Below are positions 6,623 through 14,107 of a stretch of 62,842 bases of DNA, one piece after another. Made by a program: the position numbers and the translations under genes. The notes beneath the pieces are model-generated. The model did not search any database and was not told where the DNA came from. It saw only the letters and a program-made list of their open reading frames with translations. Each line of letters starts with the position of its first letter. The stretch's first letter is position 1. The stretch lies in the IMG/VR virus record IMGVR_UViG_3300032174_000006, positions 1 through 62,842 of that record. One strand, written 5' to 3'. This DNA is from a virus.

Positions 6623-7161
6623 GCAGCGCGAGAGAGTTTGCGGAAACGATCTGGCGAGCCTCGATTAACTTCGAGACGGACAAAGAGCGTTCGATAAAAT
6701 GGCTCATGGAGTACACGGAAGCCCGCGACGCCGCCCTCCTGCGCGACGAGCGGGCACGCAAAGATGCAGCCTATTCTGAACGTGACCAGTTGGTATGCGC
6801 CATGTCGAAACTGTTCCCGGCCAGCCTTGAGCGTCATCCCGACGAGGATACAAGTTGGGAAAATGACTGGCGGTGGATTGTGTTTATCGACTTACCTACC
6901 GGGCAGTCTACTTGGCACATCCACGATTCCGAGTTGGCAATGTTCGATCACCTACCACGTTTTCAGGGTCGCAAGTGGGATGGCCACACTACGCCTGAGA
7001 AATATGCGCGTCTTGCTTCACTTAGCGGGGCCGAACTAGCCAGAGAGCGGGCACGGCTGGAAGAAGTGCGGAGATATATCAAATCTCTTAGTAGTCTGGC
7101 CAGTTGCGAGGGAATCGTGGAGCGGTTGGAGGCCATCCTAGACAGGAAGGAATCGACGTGA
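6619..7161 (+). CDS. Conserved phage hypothetical protein with WDGHTT motif (180 aa)
   Basis: ATG 6619 overlaps the previous TGA. The first 75 residues are helical and charged. The centre (WRWIVFIDLPTGQSTWHIH, then the WDGHTTPEKY block) is a conserved module I have seen in small early phage proteins, sometimes as the only constant part between variable helices. The C-terminus is another Glu/Arg-rich helix. Cytoplasmic, function unknown. Coupled to the next micro-gene by GTGA. Confidence 0.75.
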   Translation: MSSAREFAETIWRASINFETDKERSIKWLMEYTEARDAALLRDERARKDAAYSERDQLVCAMSKLFPASLERHPDEDTSWENDWRWIVFIDLPTGQSTWHIHDSELAMFDHLPRFQGRKWDGHTTPEKYARLASLSGAELARERARLEEVRRYIKSLSSLASCEGIVERLEAILDRKEST

Positions 7162-7265
7162 GCGAACGTGACTGGCATCCTCACACGAAATATTTCATTG
7201 GTCCAGTCCACTACTGGGTAGCGAAGCACTTTCCAAGTTGGAACTCGTATTATTTGGGCTATTAG
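7158..7265 (+). CDS. Micro-protein rich in aromatic residues (35 aa)
   Basis: GTG 7158 overlaps the previous TGA, and AGGAAGGA lies six bases upstream. The peptide is unusually rich in His, Trp, Tyr and Phe (KYFIGPVHYWVAKHFPSW). Support comes from the ribosome site and overlap. Function unknown. Confidence 0.5.
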   Translation: MSERDWHPHTKYFIGPVHYWVAKHFPSWNSYYLGY

Positions 7266-7282
7266 AAAAGGGAGAAATCGCA

Positions 7283-7687
7283 ATGACGAAGGAACCGTTG
7301 GGAGTGTGTGAATGGAAATTTCATCAGGGACTCGGTCCTCACACAAAGTATCCGGGTTGCGAAGGCTGGCGATCCGTTCGACCCGTAGATGCTGGTGCGC
7401 CTGCTGCGCCGCCCCGAGAAGATTTCGCTTCGATGATGTACACGCCGGAGGAGTGCGCTCACGTACCGGAGTTCGGCAAACCGCCAGTGAAAGACCAGAC
7501 ACATGCCGCCATCGACGAAGCGGTGCGGGTGGTGGACCGGATGACGTGCAGTGGTTGCGAAAAAGGGTATCCATTGAAAAAGGGTTGGCATGACACTTGG
7601 GATGATGGCTCTATTCACATGCTATGTAGCAGGCAGGGCCGCGCCATACTCGACGCCCTCGTAAAGTTGGGATGGAGAAAGGAATGA
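7283..7687 (+). CDS. Hypothetical protein with Cys pairs (134 aa)
   Basis: AGGGAGA precedes ATG 7283. The N-terminal half is Pro/Gly-rich (VDAGAPAAPP). The C-terminal half has CSGC and a later Cys, with His nearby (TCSGCEKGYPL, HMLCSRQG), suggesting a small zinc site. It ends in a helix shared in style with the following genes (LVKLGWRKE). It overlaps the next gene by ATGA. Function unknown. Confidence 0.75.
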   Translation: MTKEPLGVCEWKFHQGLGPHTKYPGCEGWRSVRPVDAGAPAAPPREDFASMMYTPEECAHVPEFGKPPVKDQTHAAIDEAVRVVDRMTCSGCEKGYPLKKGWHDTWDDGSIHMLCSRQGRAILDALVKLGWRKE

Positions 7688-7860
7688 GCCAAATGTTCGA
7701 GTACATTCAGCTAGTGTTTGAATGGGGCGATTTGAAAGAACTAAATGGTCTATCGCAGGCTGGGTTCCGTGTTGTGCATGTTGAAGATTATCAGGTAGAT
7801 GTTGACTCCAGAATACGGGTCTGGAAACGGATAGCGTTGCTCGAAAGAGAAATTAAGTAA
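7684..7860 (+). CDS. Small hypothetical protein (58 aa)
   Basis: ATG 7684 overlaps the previous TGA and follows GGAGAAAGGA. A short alpha/beta protein (LVFEWGDLKELNGLSQAGF) ending in a charged helix; more AT-rich than the surroundings. No family recognised. Confidence 0.6.
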   Translation: MSQMFEYIQLVFEWGDLKELNGLSQAGFRVVHVEDYQVDVDSRIRVWKRIALLEREIK

Positions 7861-7884
7861 GCTGGGATGGAGGAAGGAATCGCA

Positions 7885-8049
7885 ATGAGCTTCGATATGA
7901 ATCCGAAAGATGACGAGCGAGATGAAGAAGAGCAGTTTGTCTTCGCTATAGCGGAACTTGTTCAGGAAGGCAAAGTTTCGGTGGCCAAGATTCACCTACG
8001 AGCGTACATAGAACATCTGAAAAATAGTGAAGAGGTCGGTGGCCAATGA
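7885..8049 (+). CDS. Small acidic hypothetical protein (54 aa)
   Basis: I chose ATG 7885 over ATG 7867 because GGAGGAAGGA lies at proper distance before it. The protein has a very acidic first third (NPKDDERDEEEQF) followed by two short helices. The TGA overlaps the next ATG. Function unknown. Confidence 0.65.
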   Translation: MSFDMNPKDDERDEEEQFVFAIAELVQEGKVSVAKIHLRAYIEHLKNSEEVGGQ

Positions 8050-8333
8050 CAACGCCGCGAGATTACACGCTGAAATATCAGGGTAAGAATCCGTTGGAAA
8101 AGTTGCGAGACGGAGAGCCTTACTTTTTCATCCGGGCGCAGGATTCGCTGTCCTCTGAGTCGGTCCAGCACTATGCCTCTCTGTTGAAACGAGAATCAGA
8201 CAAAGCGTATGCAGCGAACGAGGATGAGCGTGGAGCGGAACTTCTGAAGCAATCTCTCGGAGTGCTGCGCGTAGCCAATATATTTCAAGACTGGCAACAC
8301 GACCACAGTGAGTTTGTAAAACTACCCGACTGA
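8046..8333 (+). CDS. Hypothetical helical protein (95 aa)
   Basis: ATG 8046 overlaps the stop of the previous gene (ATGA). Mostly helical and charged, with a short beta part at the start (PYFFIRAQD). This phrase resembles conserved small phage proteins whose N-terminus carries P-x-F-x-L-x-A-x-D. No function known. Confidence 0.7.
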   Translation: MTTPRDYTLKYQGKNPLEKLRDGEPYFFIRAQDSLSSESVQHYASLLKRESDKAYAANEDERGAELLKQSLGVLRVANIFQDWQHDHSEFVKLPD

Positions 8334-8354
8334 GCCAGACAGAAAGGAATCACA

Positions 8355-8855
8355 ATGAAGCTGACGAAGGAAGAAGAGTTGATCGTCCGAGCCAAAATGT
8401 GGGACAGAGTTTTGCCTACTGAAATAGCGCAAGCGTTTCGGGATTACAGGGACACCATCGACGCGCGGGAAACCGAGTTCGCCGCTCAGGTTGAGTTGAA
8501 GGACAATTTGATTGGTGATGCTAATTTCAAGATCAATCAATTACAGGCCGAGTTGACCACCGAGCGCGTATCGGCGGCGGTGATGCTGGAGCTGGCGGCT
8601 GAAAAATGCCGAGAAGCCCGTGGTTCGATGCTGGACCCAAACGACACATGGCAGGATGGATTTAGACAGGGGACGGAATCAGCTTATACGTTTGTCCGCG
8701 CCCTCATCCCCACCGACCACGCCGCTGCGCTGGCCGAGCACGACCGGAAGGAGCGGGAAGATGAGCATGTGAAACTATGCCCTAAATGTTCTATTTTCCC
8801 CTCCGAGAAATCAGGCTGCGAACGCCTCGCCCAACTTCGCTCCGGGGAGAAGTAA
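8355..8855 (+). CDS. Hypothetical protein with coiled coil (166 aa)
   Basis: AGAAAGGA precedes ATG 8355. Residues 35-75 form a helical, heptad-like stretch (DNLIGDANFKINQLQAELTT). The C-terminal part has a Cys/His group (LCPKCSIFPSEKSGCE) that may bind zinc. Last gene of the first early operon: an AT-rich gap with a promoter follows it. Function unknown. Confidence 0.75.
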   Translation: MKLTKEEELIVRAKMWDRVLPTEIAQAFRDYRDTIDARETEFAAQVELKDNLIGDANFKINQLQAELTTERVSAAVMLELAAEKCREARGSMLDPNDTWQDGFRQGTESAYTFVRALIPTDHAAALAEHDRKEREDEHVKLCPKCSIFPSEKSGCERLAQLRSGEK

Positions 8856-8862
8856 AAATATT

Positions 8863-8914
8863 ATTACACTCGGGTCATTTTACCCTTGACAGCATTTTGC
8901 AAAGAGCGTATACC
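8863..8914 (+). promoter_or_regulatory. Sigma70 promoter with upstream operator-like site
   Basis: TTGACA at 8886-8891, an exact 17-base spacer, and TATACC at 8909-8914: the best-formed promoter in the window. ATTACACT at 8863-8870 is the reverse complement of the AGTGTAAT site at 2895-2902. It drives the ribbon-helix-helix gene and the replication genes after it, so the repressor-like protein may control its own promoter. Confidence 0.65.
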
Positions 8915-8942
8915 AGTCACTCCAGAGGCGCACAACACGCGT

Positions 8943-9119
8943 ATGACAATTAAAAACACGAAGGACGAAATGCTATCCCTGCGGCTTTCCTCCCGCATCA
9001 TGCAGCGATTGCGCAAGGCTGCTGACTCCAGCGGGCAGCAGATGAGCGAACTGGCGCGGCAGGCGATCCTGCGCGCGGTCGAGCGGATTGAGAGATTAGA
9101 GGGAGGGGCGAATGGGTAG
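8943..9119 (+). CDS. Ribbon-helix-helix (Arc/CopG-type) regulator (58 aa)
   Basis: ATG 8943 lies about 22 bases after the expected transcript start; no strong ribosome site is visible. The pattern is a short beta strand (EMLSLRLS), a helix, a turn and a second helix (SSGQQMSELARQAILRAVERIE), which is the Arc/CopG/MetJ fold. Such proteins bind DNA as dimers through the strand. Its position directly after a promoter with an operator-like site suggests autoregulation. It overlaps the ATPase gene by eight bases. Confidence 0.8.
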   Translation: MTIKNTKDEMLSLRLSSRIMQRLRKAADSSGQQMSELARQAILRAVERIERLEGGANG

Positions 9120-10140
9120 GTCACTGTGTTGGTACGGCGGAACGGGCAGCTTCAAAACCGCCCAGATGAAATGGTTCGCCCGCTACATCGCGAAGAAAAC
9201 TGGGAAAGCTACGCTCCTGCTATCCACCGACGGCGGCGGCTGGCAAGCCTGCGAGCGGGAAATCTCCGCCGGCATGATCCGCCCGTACCGCTGCGAGGCG
9301 AATGTGCTGCCGCTCGTGCTCCTCCGCAAGATCAGCCAAGGCTACTGGCCGGAGAATCCGGAGGAGACGAATCCCGAACACATCAACCTCATCCCCGTGG
9401 ATTGGAACGAAGTCGGTGGCATCGGTGTCGAAGGCTGGACGTCGATCGCGCAGGTCGGCATGCGATATCTCCCGGACAAGGGAGTGAACGTCGGCGGCGA
9501 GGACCGTGCCAAACCCGGCTCGAACATGATGTTCCGGCTCCCCTTACACGTGGATGGCCGAGTCGTTTCGGAATCCTTCGGCTCAAACACTCGCGGCGAC
9601 TACGGCTTCATCCAACGTTTCCTCTACAGCTTGGTGATGAACTTCGGCGCGCTGCCTGCGGAAGTCGCCTACTCCGCGCTCGAAGCGAAAACGGAAGACG
9701 ATGATCGCGCGACCACGTATGGTCCAGCGATTGCGGGTAAAAAAGCCACCGCGGAATGCGGCGCCTGGGTCGGGGACCTCCTCCACGCCCACGACTTCAC
9801 CATCGCACGAACAGAAAAGGTATCGAACCCGGATCCCAAAGGCGCGGAGAAACAAGTAGACATGACGGTGATGGATACCGTGGTCCGTTATTACTTCCGC
9901 AAGCATCTCGACCCGATCACTGGCATTCCCTATCCGGCCAAGACCCGCGTCGTCCCGGAAGCCATCGCGGAACTCAACAAACGCTTCCCCGGCGGATACT
10001 TCGAGCCGACAACCGAATGGGGGATCGACCGCTATCTCGAAACGATGGATGAACTATCCATCATGGCGCCGGATGATCCACTCCGCGGGTGGCGGGAAGC
10101 GATGGACCGGAAGCTCGGGAAAACAGTCTCAGCCAAGTAG
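9112..10140 (+). CDS. RecA-fold ATPase, Sak4-like (342 aa)
   Basis: ATG 9112, within the end of the regulator gene. Residues 9-16 (GGTGSFKT) are a Walker A P-loop, followed by a helix and a strand ending LLLSTDGGG. The size, position before a probable ssDNA-binding gene, and presence of a RecB-like nuclease in the operon match phage Sak4-type ATPases, which pair single strands in annealing or recombination. The rest of the sequence is divergent, so the exact family needs a profile search. A DNA-packaging role is unlikely because the terminase is found elsewhere. Confidence 0.75.
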   Translation: MGRSLCWYGGTGSFKTAQMKWFARYIAKKTGKATLLLSTDGGGWQACEREISAGMIRPYRCEANVLPLVLLRKISQGYWPENPEETNPEHINLIPVDWNEVGGIGVEGWTSIAQVGMRYLPDKGVNVGGEDRAKPGSNMMFRLPLHVDGRVVSESFGSNTRGDYGFIQRFLYSLVMNFGALPAEVAYSALEAKTEDDDRATTYGPAIAGKKATAECGAWVGDLLHAHDFTIARTEKVSNPDPKGAEKQVDMTVMDTVVRYYFRKHLDPITGIPYPAKTRVVPEAIAELNKRFPGGYFEPTTEWGIDRYLETMDELSIMAPDDPLRGWREAMDRKLGKTVSAK

Positions 10141-10147
10141 GTGACCA

Positions 10148-10348
10148 ATGGGAGAGATGGCGGATTTCTATCTGGATTGTGAAACCGGAGAGGAGCCTCT
10201 TTACGATTATAGCGGTGAATTAGCGTGCCGCTATTGCAAGCGTGGGGGCTTTCACTGGGAACAGACGGACGATGGGAAATGGCGGCTGGTGACGAAAATC
10301 GGCCGAGTGCATCAGTGCAAAGCATACTTCGATTCAAAACGCACGTAA
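10148..10348 (+). CDS. Small putative zinc-binding protein (66 aa)
   Basis: ATG 10148 follows a GTAGGTG ribosome site. The protein has CRYC in the middle and HQC near the end, with a His between, enough for one zinc site. It lies between the ATPase and the probable ssDNA-binding gene and may be an accessory of them. Function unknown. Confidence 0.65.
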   Translation: MGEMADFYLDCETGEEPLYDYSGELACRYCKRGGFHWEQTDDGKWRLVTKIGRVHQCKAYFDSKRT

Positions 10349-10370
10349 ATTAAAAGGAGAGGTGAACGTA

Positions 10371-11153
10371 ATGGGAAATTTCGGAGAACCAATCACAGGC
10401 GCGGGGGAACCCGGATCATCGGCCCCAGAGGAGCACAAGGCCAACGGCGCGACTCCGTCCGACGAGGTGCAGAATTTGCTGGACCCGAACGACCCGCGGC
10501 TCGTGTCGGAGGAATTGAACGTGAATCCCGACGCGGACGCGTACGCGCAGCCTGCGCCCCCGCCCGACGGGAAATATCGCGTCAAGCTGAAACTCGCGCG
10601 TAAGAAAGTCGGCAACGACGAGATGGATTACGTCGCCGCGCTGTGGGGGAAGGCCCCCGGCCAAGCGGTATTAGTCACCGGCATCGAAGCATCGATCATC
10701 GACCCCTCCGGGAAATACGACGGCCTGAAGGCGTACGATTTCAACGTCTCCACTTTCGTCGGCCGGGACTCCGCCACCAAAGTAACCTCCGTCCTCAGCA
10801 AACTCCGCAAGCCGGACGGCTCCCCCTGGGTGCCGCCGCACACGAAACTCTCCCCGAAGGGCTGGATGGAACTCCTCGTGAAAGCGCTCGCCGGGGAGCC
10901 GGAAGCTGGGATTGAGTCGCAATGGGAATACTCCTGCCAGGAATGCGGCAAAGCGGCGAAGGCGTCCGGGCAAGCGTATCCGCGATCGATCAACGGGATG
11001 CACAAATTCCCCGAGGAGAAGGATCGCTCGAAACGCGCCGCCGGGCAGCTCTACTCCCCGGAGATGAAATGCCCGCTGGTGGCGAGTCATGGCTACGGGA
11101 GGGCGCGCATCAGCATCGCGAGGTTTCTGTCTCTGGATGATGTGAAGAAGTAA
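10371..11153 (+). CDS. Probable ssDNA-binding-type replication protein (260 aa)
   Basis: ATG 10371 is favoured by GGAGAGG; an in-frame GTG lies three codons earlier. The first 60 residues are low-complexity (Gly, Pro, Glu, Ala) and contain DPNDPRL. Residues 65-190 are beta-rich (KYRVKLKLARKKV, VLVTGIEASII), as expected for an OB fold. Residues 188-255 include CQEC and a later Cys (MKCPL), a likely zinc ribbon. Gene order (ATPase, this gene, helicase, polymerase) supports an SSB or annealing-accessory role. Fold is inferred, not proven. Confidence 0.65.
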   Translation: MGNFGEPITGAGEPGSSAPEEHKANGATPSDEVQNLLDPNDPRLVSEELNVNPDADAYAQPAPPPDGKYRVKLKLARKKVGNDEMDYVAALWGKAPGQAVLVTGIEASIIDPSGKYDGLKAYDFNVSTFVGRDSATKVTSVLSKLRKPDGSPWVPPHTKLSPKGWMELLVKALAGEPEAGIESQWEYSCQECGKAAKASGQAYPRSINGMHKFPEEKDRSKRAAGQLYSPEMKCPLVASHGYGRARISIARFLSLDDVKK

Positions 11154-11531
11154 CACGAGTTCAGGGGCCGTAAAAATGCGTGGTCGCGCATCACCGCCGC
11201 CGGTCGGTGCCTGAAATACCGGCATGATATTTATATTCTGTAGCGGGACGGGGCGGCCCATCGAATCGCGGAGATGGGAACACACGAGCGGACAGCTGGC
11301 AGGGTACGGCCAACCTCAGCCGCCGTGATTGCGATCACAGGCTGCCTCGCAACTTTTGTTCGGACGGCTGGTGACGGTCATACAGAGCTGGGTGGCGAGC
11401 GCTTCGGCGAACACCTCGGCCCGGAGCATCTGGACGCTGGCTGGGTGCAGGTCGCCTGAACAATGCCGGGAGGGTAAGGGTAAGGCGTGTAGACGCGCCC
11501 TCCCGGCTCCAAATCTGAAAGGAGAATCACC
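11154..11531 (+). ncRNA. Candidate structured RNA or cis element
   Basis: 378 bases with no believable gene but at least six stem-loops: 11176-11191 (ATGCG/CGCAT), 11199-11223 (GCCGGT/ACCGGC), 11257-11278 (CCCATC/GATGGG), 11322-11342 (GCCGTGAT with a TGCG loop and one bulged A), 11400-11409 (CGC-TTCG-GCG) and 11465-11507. The neighbouring genes are packed with overlaps, so such a gap is striking. It could be a trans-acting RNA, a long leader of the helicase operon, or an origin. No known class is recognised. Confidence 0.4.
11465..11507 (+). other. Strong nested hairpin
   Basis: GCCGGGAGGG (11465-11474) pairs over ten bases with CCCTCCCGGC (11498-11507). Inside lies a smaller stem GCGT-GTAG-ACGC (11484-11495). 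No T-run follows, so it is not a simple terminator. It ends about 13 bases before the GGAG of the next gene and could hide or expose it. Confidence 0.6.
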
Positions 11532-11777
11532 ATGGCATCACGACTTGGACTCGGGAGAATCATCGGATGGGGGAAAGAAGCGGATCAGGAGGAGTTACAT
11601 TTCGTCCTTCACCGTCTCACTCAGATTGCGCAGGAGCGGGCATCGCGACTCAACGCGGCAGACGGTCACGCGAAGGTGAAGCGCGCGAAGCGTCATCGCG
11701 ACAAGCCGGAGGATATTAAACCTCCCGCGCCGGGTACAGGTACGCTGGACGCCCGTGATCTCTCCGTGGAGGCCTAA
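11532..11777 (+). CDS. Small basic hypothetical protein (81 aa)
   Basis: GAAAGGAGA precedes ATG 11532. A helical first half is followed by a Lys/Arg-rich stretch (VKRAKRHRDKPEDIKPP) and a Pro/Gly tail. The basic tail suggests nucleic-acid binding. It lies two bases before the helicase gene and ends in its ribosome site, so the two are probably co-expressed. Function unknown. Confidence 0.7.
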   Translation: MASRLGLGRIIGWGKEADQEELHFVLHRLTQIAQERASRLNAADGHAKVKRAKRHRDKPEDIKPPAPGTGTLDARDLSVEA

Positions 11778-11779
11778 GC

Positions 11780-13150
11780 GTGAGCGTCACCGACCAATTC
11801 GGCATGCTGGGCGACGATCCCATCCCCTCGGAGGATATTCTCATCGAGGCGGCGCCGGAGGATCGCCCCGTTCCCTGTGCGAGATTGATAGGCGTAGCTG
11901 GAAGTGGGAAATCGTATCAGCTCATCAAGCGCACCACAGAGGACGATACCTATGGTCTGCTCAGTTCCACAACCGGAGTTTCAGCCGTGAACCTCGGTGC
12001 GATCACCGTCCACTCCACGCTGAAATTTTCCGACACGATCAGCCTCCGCGACGCGTATCTATGTGGCCGCCTCGCCCGCACGCTCCACGACATCGGCCAA
12101 CGCTACCGCAATCTGATAATTGAAGAATATTCGATGCTGCATGGGGATCAACTGGACCTGATCTACCGCGGCGTGCAGGAAGCGAATCGCTACGGCGACA
12201 TGCAGGATCGACCGCTTGGAATATTACTGGTAGGGGATCTCGCCCAGCTCCCCCCGGTGAAAGGGCCGTGGGTGTTCACCGCCGACTGCTGGGAACATTT
12301 CGCGACGCATACCGAGAGACTGGACAAAGTGTGGAGGCAAGATGGGGGACCATTTCTTGATGCTCTTAATCTATTGCGCAGCGGCAACGGGCCTGCTGCT
12401 GCTGACCTTCTTACTCGCGCAGGGGCTCATTGGCATACTCAACTGGATAACGAATTCGACGGCACGACCATCCTCCCCAAGAACGATATGGTCAACCGAT
12501 TCAACTCCCTCGCGCTCTCCCGAGTCCCCGGAAAAGCGTTCCAAGTGACCTCCCGCCGCTGGGGCCTTCAGCGCCGCGAATGGGGCGAGAACCCCCGCAC
12601 GCACGAATGGGGCATCCCCCCGCGATTGGACCTCAAGATCGGCGCCCTCGTCATGGTCCTCGCCAATTCCCCCGATTTCAGCGTTGTGAACGGCGACACG
12701 GGCCATATCGAGGAAATTGACCCATCCGGCCGGGTAATCGTTAAACTCCTCCGTACGGGCCTCCTGGCCCCCATAGCGAAGATCGTACGAGCCGTCGAGG
12801 AATCGGATCGACCCCCCGGATGGTCCGATTCCTCCCCCCGCATCGACGATTCCGAAGGCGCGGTATGGCACGCAGCACCGCATCGGCGACGGAAAAGTGG
12901 GCGGTATGTCACCGGACAGATTGAATACATGCCACTTAGACTCGCCTACGCGTCCACGGTGCATAAGTCCCAGTCCCTCACCTTGGACCGCATCCAAGTG
13001 GACATCCGCGATAGATTCTTCGCGCAGCCGGCGATGGAATACGTGGCACTGAGCCGAGTCCGAACTTTAGAGGGGCTCCGCATCGTCGGCTCCCCGGAAC
13101 GTTTCGCAGCACAATGCACGATCGACGAAAGGACAACACCCTGGATATGA
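11780..13150 (+). CDS. PIF1/Dda-like SF1B DNA helicase (456 aa)
   Basis: GTG 11780 has GGAGG eight bases upstream. Helicase motifs are in order: Walker A GVAGSGKS (38-45), motif Ia (TTGVSAVNL), Walker B LIIEEYSML (112-120), motif III VGDLAQLPPV (151-160), then near the end STVHKSQSLTLD (motif V) and YVALSRVRTLEGL (motif VI). The Walker B reads EEYS rather than DEAS but keeps the catalytic Glu. It should move 5' to 3' on single-stranded DNA and open the fork for the polymerase downstream. Length is normal for Dda-type phage helicases. Confidence 0.9.
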   Translation: MSVTDQFGMLGDDPIPSEDILIEAAPEDRPVPCARLIGVAGSGKSYQLIKRTTEDDTYGLLSSTTGVSAVNLGAITVHSTLKFSDTISLRDAYLCGRLARTLHDIGQRYRNLIIEEYSMLHGDQLDLIYRGVQEANRYGDMQDRPLGILLVGDLAQLPPVKGPWVFTADCWEHFATHTERLDKVWRQDGGPFLDALNLLRSGNGPAAADLLTRAGAHWHTQLDNEFDGTTILPKNDMVNRFNSLALSRVPGKAFQVTSRRWGLQRREWGENPRTHEWGIPPRLDLKIGALVMVLANSPDFSVVNGDTGHIEEIDPSGRVIVKLLRTGLLAPIAKIVRAVEESDRPPGWSDSSPRIDDSEGAVWHAAPHRRRKSGRYVTGQIEYMPLRLAYASTVHKSQSLTLDRIQVDIRDRFFAQPAMEYVALSRVRTLEGLRIVGSPERFAAQCTIDERTTPWI

Positions 13151-13377
13151 GCCTCATTCAACGATTCATCGACAAGCTGAAAGGAAAGCCGCCCGTCATC
13201 GACACCCTCTGGGGTCCGATCCCCGAGCGCGCCCGCCTCCAGGCCGAAACGAACCTCCGCCTCGACCCGGACAAGCGCGCGCAGGTGCTCGCGATTCTCA
13301 TCAAGGAAGCGAAAGGGGACATCGAAGCGGGGAAGAAGGAATTCCGGCGGCGCTACCCTCGCGGGGGGCAAGTCTGA
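13147..13377 (+). CDS. Small basic hypothetical protein (76 aa)
   Basis: ATG 13147 overlaps the helicase stop (ATGA), which I prefer to an in-frame start 33 bases upstream. A helical, Lys/Arg/Glu-rich protein (KAQVLAILIKE-like helices), possibly nucleic-acid binding. It overlaps the next ATG by one base (TGATG). Function unknown. Confidence 0.65.
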   Translation: MSLIQRFIDKLKGKPPVIDTLWGPIPERARLQAETNLRLDPDKRAQVLAILIKEAKGDIEAGKKEFRRRYPRGGQV

Positions 13378-13661
13378 TGCTCGACATGCTCGGCAACAAG
13401 ATCCACGAGAAATCCATCCTCTACTGGCACCCTGACCCCAACCACGGCGTCATCTGCCAGGTCGCCCACGTCACCGACGGCGGCATCTCCATGGGCGACT
13501 CAAACGAACTCACCCCGCCGATGTTAGTCATCCAGGTGATGATCCCCGTGACCAACACTCCCCGCGGCAAAGAGCCGATGCTCACGCAATTCGTCTGCGC
13601 GGTGAATCCCACCGCCGAAGCGGCGATCGAAAAAATGATGGCGGGGCAGAGGAAACAGTGA
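13377..13661 (+). CDS. Small beta-rich hypothetical protein (94 aa)
   Basis: TGATG overlap with the previous gene. Residues 5-70 alternate beta strands (KSILYWHPDP, MLVIQVMIPV), and a helix closes the protein. The start (MLDMLGNKIHEKSILYW) resembles small SH3-like or KOW-like beta proteins. The HNH gene that follows overlaps its stop. No function known. Confidence 0.7.
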   Translation: MLDMLGNKIHEKSILYWHPDPNHGVICQVAHVTDGGISMGDSNELTPPMLVIQVMIPVTNTPRGKEPMLTQFVCAVNPTAEAAIEKMMAGQRKQ

Positions 13662-14107
13662 CAACACGGGCCAAGCCGGATCCGTATGTGATAGTAGTGC
13701 TTTATTTGTGTGGACTGAGTACCCGACAAATTGGCAAGCTACTTTCGCATCCGCACGGGATGATCGCACATATCGTAAAGGCCGAGGGAATTTCTCGTAC
13801 TCAGTCTGCTGCTGCAATGTTGAGACAGCCACCAAAGAGCAAACATTGGAGAAGTTCTAGACAGGCGGCGCGTAAGGCATATCAGAGATATCATCAAATT
13901 AAGCTCACGTCGGATCAACATGTTCATCACATTAACCATAACCATACAGATAATAGAATTGAGAACTTGACCATACTGAATGCTTCTGAGCATACAAAGC
14001 ATCACCATCCCAAGAATCCAATTCCTCGATGGCTCCGTCCGGATCGTCGTGAGTATATGAAGGCGTATCTAAAAGAGTATGGGAAGACATATAAGAGGAA
14101 GTTGTGA
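13658..14107 (+). CDS. HNH homing endonuclease with N-terminal HTH (149 aa)
   Basis: GTG 13658 overlaps the previous TGA. Residues 10-45 look like a helix-turn-helix (GLSTRQIGKLLSHPHGMIAH). The HNH core follows (HVHHINHNHTDNRIENL, then a His-rich HTKHHH), and the tail is Lys/Tyr-rich. The reading is markedly AT-rich against the GC-rich neighbours, a sign of recent transfer. It sits immediately before, and overlaps by GTGA, the DNA polymerase gene, a classic homing target. Confidence 0.88.
   Translation: MTTRAKPDPYVIVVLYLCGLSTRQIGKLLSHPHGMIAHIVKAEGISRTQSAAAMLRQPPKSKHWRSSRQAARKAYQRYHQIKLTSDQHVHHINHNHTDNRIENLTILNASEHTKHHHPKNPIPRWLRPDRREYMKAYLKEYGKTYKRKL

Noticed and set aside
11274-11459. 61-codon ORF in the structured gap
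   Set aside because: The ribosome-like GGAG touches the start codon, the translation has no domain, and the region is dominated by stem-loops.
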